Assembly (NCBI GenBank): GCA_033980235.1
Contig: CM067069.1
Span: 19,340,650 to 19,404,649 of the forward strand
From: Diadema setosum
Lineage: Eukaryota > Echinodermata > Echinoidea > Diadematoida > Diadematidae
DNA length: 64,000 nucleotides
Direction: 5' to 3'
This document shows, in pieces, positions 58,861 to 64,000 of this stretch (positions within the stretch are counted from its first letter, which is position 1; the number at the start of each line of letters is the position of its first letter). A program made the position numbers and the translations under genes. The notes beneath the pieces were generated by a model, which was not told the origin of the DNA, ran no database searches, and saw only the letters and a program-made list of their open reading frames with translations.

Positions 58861-58893
<33 letters not shown>

Positions 58894-58986
58894 TATATAT
58901 ATATACATATATATGTTGTAGTAGTAATTCTACTTGGAGAGAGAAGCTTGAAAGGAAAACGCACACACACATACACATAGTATACA

Positions 58987-59022
<36 letters not shown>

Positions 59023-59284
59023 GAGAGAGAGAAAGCAGGGAAAAGAAAGATAGAGTAGATTAGGTTATCTTTGGATGTGACTTTGGGAAGAATTGCATGG
59101 TTAGCATTACATTACGGAGCGACCTTCTACCTTCTACAGAGACAAATTTGTATATCTCTTGGATACGTTTTCAACTATTGATATCCCTTTCAATGAATGC
59201 TTTATCGCTGACAACCCTTATTTTCAAATACACTCTCTTCCTGATGCTGTAAATACACACACACACGCACACACACACACACAA

Positions 59285-59335
<51 letters not shown>

Positions 59336-59480
59336 GATAACTGGTATATTGCATATCATATCATATTATATATCACATGATATTGTATTATATATTATAT
59401 TATATTATATTATATTATATTATATTATATTATATTATATTATATTATATTATATTATATTATTATATTATATTATATTA
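58861..59480. repeat. Simple-repeat region: (AT)n, (CA)n and (ATATT)n
   Basis: (AT)n at about 58861-58888, 58992-59018 and 59298-59332; (CA)n at about 59254-59297; pentamer (ATATT)n at about 59386-59480. Non-coding. Confidence 0.85.
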
Positions 59481-59639
59481 TGTCATTTTACATTATATCA
59501 CATTATATTATGTTACATTGGAATATGTTATATGGTTGCGATGATATCTATGCTGAGACATCTTTGGATAATTTGCAGCTGGAACCTGCATATATGTAAT
59601 TTGGCGCATTATAAGTACCCTATATTATTGGCATTATTG

Positions 59640-59703
59640 TTATTATTAGCATCATTGTTTATTATCATTATTTCTATTATTATTATTATTATTATCATTA
59701 TTA

Positions 59704-59737
<34 letters not shown>

Positions 59738-59775
59738 CATTATAGCATTATTATTATCATCATTATTATTATGTT
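59640..59775. repeat. (ATT)n microsatellite
   Basis: Imperfect ATT/ATC trinucleotide array. The Ile-rich open frame across it is an artefact. Confidence 0.9.
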
Positions 59776-59799
59776 TTGGACAAACTATCTGAAACCTAG

Positions 59800-61630
59800 T
59801 AGGCCTATACTATCATGACTTATTGCATTATACCTCCTGAAGGTTATATCACTTTACTCGAACGTAAAATATGAGAGGTCAGACGTGAAAGAGAAGAGGT
59901 TAAGAATCTTACAAAGAAAAGCAATGAAATGTCTGAACGGTTAAGAAATCAGCGTGTTGGTTTTTTGTTTTTTGGTTTTTTTTTACTTCGTGCTCATGTG
60001 AGATGACACAAACTTGGGGCCTTTTTTTAATTCATGCTATACTTTCACGAACTACCTACCTAGGCACTATATGTAGTAGGTGCCTACACCATCTAGCCAA
60101 CGTACCTTCAGGTGAGAAATAGCGTCTGTTGTAGACACTTTATCAATGGACTCAACAAAATATGACTTTCCTTGATACTGGCGCGTATTCCCAACGTACT
60201 GGATGCAAACAAGTAATACGATTTCTAGTTTATGCATCTGTAAATAATAGTTATGTGTAAAGTACTGGTATTATACGCTTGGTTTCGACATGGCATAATA
60301 AACTTTTTAATAGGGGAAATAAAGAAATTAAAGAGAAAAATAATTTTTGGAGTTCCTCAATATATATAACGCTTTATATAGCGTTATCTATTCCTTGATT
60401 ATGCTCGTGAATTGTATTGTATCAGAAATTTTGAACAACAAATTTTAACTCATAACGAGTTGTGCCAACCATTAGAAATGCTTAGCACATCTACATGCAA
60501 CGGGAAAAATCTAAGAAATGATATAAACAATTGATCTCAGCAAAAACCCACGACTCAAATCCCCACGCACACACACACTCAGTGACACACACACATACAC
60601 AAGCTAAAAATATAAGAAAATTAAAAAAACCGCTCCGCAGCCCCTTATAATAATTTCAAAGTATTAAATACTGCAAAGTTTGTTCGAGCATGGACCTAAT
60701 ATGCATGGACTGTTCACGGCAGTCTTTCTTTGATGTAGTCATCGTCACCGACACATGATTATGTGCATTTTAATGAATACACTCAGGTGTCTGAACAATA
60801 ACGATTGTGTGATCATGTGTATCGTCAAAAGAATCGTTTCCCTCATTTCACTCTAATTGATTCGCTGATGTGCCTTTTTCAGACGGAAATGTCCTTGAAT
60901 AAATACAGATGTTGAGGAGCAGCAAAACCTGGGATCATGACAAATTTTGTGTCAAAAGATGGGTAATTGCTGATTCGCACATTTTCGCACAAGCATAATG
61001 CCTTGCCTAATGGCAAGATATCCTGTTCTCTGACCATTACCGTCCTTTTTTTTTGCTCTGGAATAAGCTGCGGAAAAGTGAAATAATTGAGATCACAAAT
61101 GACGTACAATCATTCTGCCAAAATGTTAGCTTTCTTTAGAAAAAAAAACTGCCTGCTGCCTGCCTGCGAAATTGTTTGAGGCATGATTTCCTAGCATACA
61201 CCACTACTGCACATTCACTTTACTTGATTTTTGTGAGTTATTTTCTTCTGCACATACTTGTAGTTTAAGATTTCTCGAATCTCCATCTTGTTCTTCTCCC
61301 GGCTTGCTGGCGGTGACGATCATGGGATCAAAGCAGTAAAGCATGCTAAAAATGTCTCTGTTGTGCTTTTGAGATGTACAGGTGCATGAACTAATTAACG
61401 ATACGATGAATGTCCATTTTTATTAGTTCCATTGTTCCAGTAAGTCGCTGGTTCCATCAGCAATATTAATAATCTTTTCTTTTTTAATCTCCTAGGTTCT
61501 TTCTACTCTCGATTTAGATGGATGCTGTCCTCGCTTTATTTGCATATGAATATTTTACAAGGGCAGAGATCAGATGATATATCGAAAAAAGAGAAAAAAA
61601 ATAGTTTTCATAAACTCAGTCTCCTTTAAC
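59800..61630. other. Intergenic stretch, no gene seen
   Basis: AT-rich unique-looking sequence with short poly-T and (CA)n tracts. I see no exon, RNA or transposon signature. Confidence 0.5.
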
Positions 61631-61729
61631 TTTGCATGGCGTTTCACAAGGCACGTGGTGTGATATCACACCACCTCATCCTGTTCGCTTCTTCTTTGCT
61701 TTTTGATTCAATAGCGCTGACGCTCTTGA

Positions 61730-62247
61730 GCTCAGCCCTATCAATGCGAGCGAGCCTGGATCGGAGCTCGGAGCGGATCCAACCTAGTTTGCAGGCACAA
61801 ACCCTTGTTGGTCGTATGAGGAGTCTGCATGTGCCAAGACTAATACACGCAAAACTGCACTGCAGCCTCTCCCAGAAGCTACAACACAGGGCCTATGGGA
61901 CAGTGCCGAAGTGGTGCATATAGTAGTCTTGGCGCAGACTCCTCTACGACCAACAAGGGTTTGTGCCTGCAAACTAGATCCAACCAGGGAGGTGGAAGAA
62001 AGACCTCCCTGATCCAACTAGCTAGGCCCTGGCGCATCGCGTTGACGAACTGCACCACTGCACTACTGCGCGCGTACCGCGTGTGCTTGCGCCTGCTGCA
62101 GCACACTCGTGCCACTGCCAGCGACCCCATAACCCGTCAACCGAGTGTATAATGCAGTAGCTGGTAAGGTGGTCTGGTATAGCACTAGGCCTAAAAAACC
62201 AGGTTCTTATTGGGCCGTTGTACATGTGCAATTTCTGTTCGACAAAC
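61730..62247 (+). promoter_or_regulatory. GC-rich region upstream of the CoA-transferase-like gene
   Basis: Base composition rises well above the surroundings, with many CpG dinucleotides (GCGAGCGAGC, GCGCGCGTACCGCG). It ends just before the candidate start codon at 62248, so it may hold the promoter and 5' UTR. It also contains the inverted repeat at 61784-61977. Confidence 0.35.
61784..61977. repeat. Inverted repeat with arms of 55-59 bp
   Basis: CTAGTTTGCAGGCACAAACC...AGACTA (61784-61842) pairs with TAGTCTT...GTTTGTGCCTGCAAACTAG (61924-61977), with 81 bp between. Only a few mismatches and a 4-5 base bulge. Confidence 0.85.
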
Positions 62248-62278
62248 ATGAAATTCATCATTCCAGTACGAAAATATG
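62248..62278 (+). CDS. First coding exon of a class III CoA-transferase-like gene
   Basis: ATG at 62248 begins MKFIIPVRKY and the exon ends phase 1 at 62278 before a consensus donor (ATATG|GTGAGT). The next candidate exon (63408) needs exactly one leading base, and the join gives KYA-SVAVNPLSGIR. The basic, hydroxyl-poor start could be part of a mitochondrial targeting peptide. The call depends on the downstream exon, since these ten codons alone carry no domain. It is outside the receptor duplication. Confidence 0.45.
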
Positions 62279-63407
62279 GTGAGTGTCACTTCTTTAAGTG
62301 TCACTTCTGATCATTTGTTTGTCCTTACATCTTGTTCATAAATAAAAAAATCCGGCATGATGTTACAGACAATTTAAGCATCCTCCTTTTCAGCCCCACA
62401 CGTACAAATACGTGTGATATGTAGAATTTTAAACGGTTAGTCCCGTCGTCTCAATTGGTTTGAACGTGCAGTGCAGTGTGAAAGACAAACACTAGCGAAA
62501 CAGTCCATATTAATTTCAATTTTTACGTGTCACTTTTCAAGTGTTGAAATGCCGTTTACCGGTAGACACCTACTTGTAAATGTCCGTTGCTTATTATTGG
62601 ATGAAAACTAACACTTGCCAATCAGTTGAAAACGGTATAAGTTATAAATTTAAGTAGATCCTATTAAGATTATTACCATGATTACTAGACCTATATAACA
62701 TAGCCTCATAGGAGAAGTTTGTACAGGTACAGCTACAGTAGGTACTGACATTGTAAAGTTAAATTACACTACTCTAGATGTCTAGACACTCTAGATTTGT
62801 GTCAGATGGCCTACCTACAGTCTACACTCATAGAGGTCTAGAACTCTAGTCATAGTCAAACTGTCATACAGTGTAGCTAACATTAGCATTGTGGAACTTG
62901 ACATTCAGGTTCGTATAGAAGTCTACAATACAAACTTAAATTTACTTTCATTTTGTTCTTCTATAGAGTTCTAGATAACCAAAGTCCAAACCAGTCTTGA
63001 TTCTCCCAGATTTTCCTGAGCATTGATTAACATGTGTAGCAACATAACAAGATGTGGTACGATTTACATTTCACCTACATGACATTACATGACATTTATT
63101 AGGTAAGTAGGGCCTAGTAACATGCAATGAAGAAAGCGTAACATGCATGAGAAGTGGAATACCTCATAAAACTTTCTGAACATTAGAATCTATGAAGTAG
63201 GGCACGTGAAAACTCAAATTACAGCTTTTGCCATTTGATATTTTAATAAATTTGAAAAAAAAAAAGAGAGAATAGTTTGACCTTTTTTATATCAGAATTT
63301 TTAAATGTATATCCACTGAAATAAAAGAGAGAAGATGGGGGGGAAAATGAATGTTCTGTACCATAAAGATAAATGGCATATAAACATTTTTTTTTTTCCC
63401 CTGGCAG
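62279..63407 (+). other. Intron 1 of the CoA-transferase-like gene
   Basis: Predicted intron between donor at 62279 and acceptor ending at 63407. AT-rich, no other feature seen. Confidence 0.4.
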
Positions 63408-63459
63408 CATCAGTGGCAGTAAATCCACTGAGTGGGATCAGAGTTGTTGATATGACAAG
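63408..63459 (+). CDS. SUGCT-like: Second exon of a CoA-transferase family III gene (SUGCT-like), partial
   Basis: Acceptor TTTTCCCCTGGCAG at 63407 and donor AAG|GTGAGT. The 52-nt exon reads SVAVNPLSGIRVVDMTR, ending in phase 2. This matches the N-terminal signature of CaiB/BaiF-type CoA-transferases (P-L-x-G-[IV]-[RK]-[VI]-[LV]-D-[LM]-[TS]-R), and the TR ending favours SUGCT, the mitochondrial succinate-hydroxymethylglutarate CoA-transferase, over AMACR. The window ends just as a new acceptor (AACCCTCAG) opens the next exon at 63999 with GA, which would complete Arg and begin Ile or similar, as expected for the conserved [VI]LAGP. The rest of the gene lies beyond the window. Confidence 0.6.
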
Positions 63460-63998
63460 GTGAGTGATCATCAAAAGGAAAATTCTGCAATGACCATTGA
63501 CATGAAATGGATGAGGATAGATTTGGAATTTCATTTCATATTCACTCATCATAATTGCTGATTTCTGTCTACAAACTGAGGAAAATCAAAAACCTAAGAA
63601 TGAAAGCAAAGTTTGCCTTAAAAAAGTAAAGAATGAAAGAAAAATCTTTAACTTCAAAAATTGTGCTCTTAGCTGAATAACAAAGCCACAGAACAAGTTA
63701 GGATCTGGATGGTGATTGTAATAAAACTGTTCTTCTCCTGAGTTGAAAGGACCAACATGACTGGCATTGCCAGCATCATTCTATCATTCATGCTGAATAC
63801 CTGTATTTGTATCCAAATGAGTAATTGACAAGAAAGGGGAATACACTGTATATAAAGTATGTAGATCAATGATAACTATCAATGATCAAAAATTGAACAT
63901 GATAAAATGAAATTTTAGCCATGTCTGCATATGTTAGATTGTTCAGGATGCCAATTACCATCCGTATTAGCATTTTTTTTTTCATTCTCAACCCTCAG

Positions 63999-64000
63999 GA
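63999..64000 (+). CDS. Start of third CoA-transferase exon (cut by window end)
   Basis: A pyrimidine-rich tract and CTCAACCCTCAG precede the last two bases, GA. Joined to 63459 (phase 2, AG) this gives AGG (Arg) plus A, consistent with family sequences. Only two bases are visible. Confidence 0.35.

Larger units (their letters stand above)
58255..58861. repeat. 327-bp tandem repeat carrying tRNA-like sequences
   Basis: Two copies, starting GAAACAAGGAAGGAAAAA at 58255 and 58582, run through the tRNA-like segment, a (CA)n tract and CCAAATGATGTAAATCAACT, and end near (AT)n tracts. Copies are about 95% alike. Confidence 0.85.

Noticed and set aside
59334..59792. Ile/Tyr-rich 152-codon frame
   Set aside because: Frames of (ATATT)n and (ATT)n satellites.

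Overview
This is an animal (eukaryotic) genomic window. It is AT-rich, carries many microsatellites and degenerate transposons, and all genes have short exons in long introns with GT/AG boundaries. The domain repertoire (SRCR plus immunoglobulin-like receptors in a tandem cluster) and repeats dense in GGTCA motifs suggest an echinoderm or another marine deuterostome, most likely a sea urchin-like genome. That assignment is inference; nothing here proves the species.

The core is a tandem duplication with a period of about 30.7 kb. Unit A (about 1.3-31.4 kb) and unit B (about 31.1-58.2 kb) each carry a single-pass membrane receptor gene on the + strand. The exon order is: signal peptide, first half of a V-like Ig domain, SRCR domain, second half of the Ig domain, three divergent Ig-like domains, then a transmembrane exon with a very short basic tail. 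Nearly all introns are phase 1, so exons can be added or skipped without a frameshift. Spliced lengths are about 592 aa (A) and 595 aa (B). A further 3' exon follows the stop-bearing exon in both units.

Between the two receptors, at 26.4-31.1 kb, lie five more Ig-like exons and a second transmembrane/stop exon. I see no signal-peptide or SRCR exon for them, so they are either an alternative 3' half of gene A or a separate gene with an unseen start. Sequence at 1.27-2.4 kb matches the 3' flank of this block, which implies another unit lies to the left of the window.

Introns and flanks are loaded with mobile elements: an intact-looking 5'-truncated LINE (52.2-54.2 kb), a hAT-like element with perfect 8-bp target duplications (45.2-46.4 kb), a solo LTR (38.5-39.7 kb), a TTAA-flanked MITE (17.8-18.2 kb), pogo-like MITEs, foldback elements, two copies of a GGTCA-rich repeat, and two tRNA-Thr-like sequences in a 327-bp tandem repeat. 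The right end (62.2-64.0 kb) is outside the duplication and appears to hold the first exons of an unrelated gene, a class III CoA-transferase resembling SUGCT.

All similarities were judged by eye, and exon borders are predicted from splice consensus and phase.
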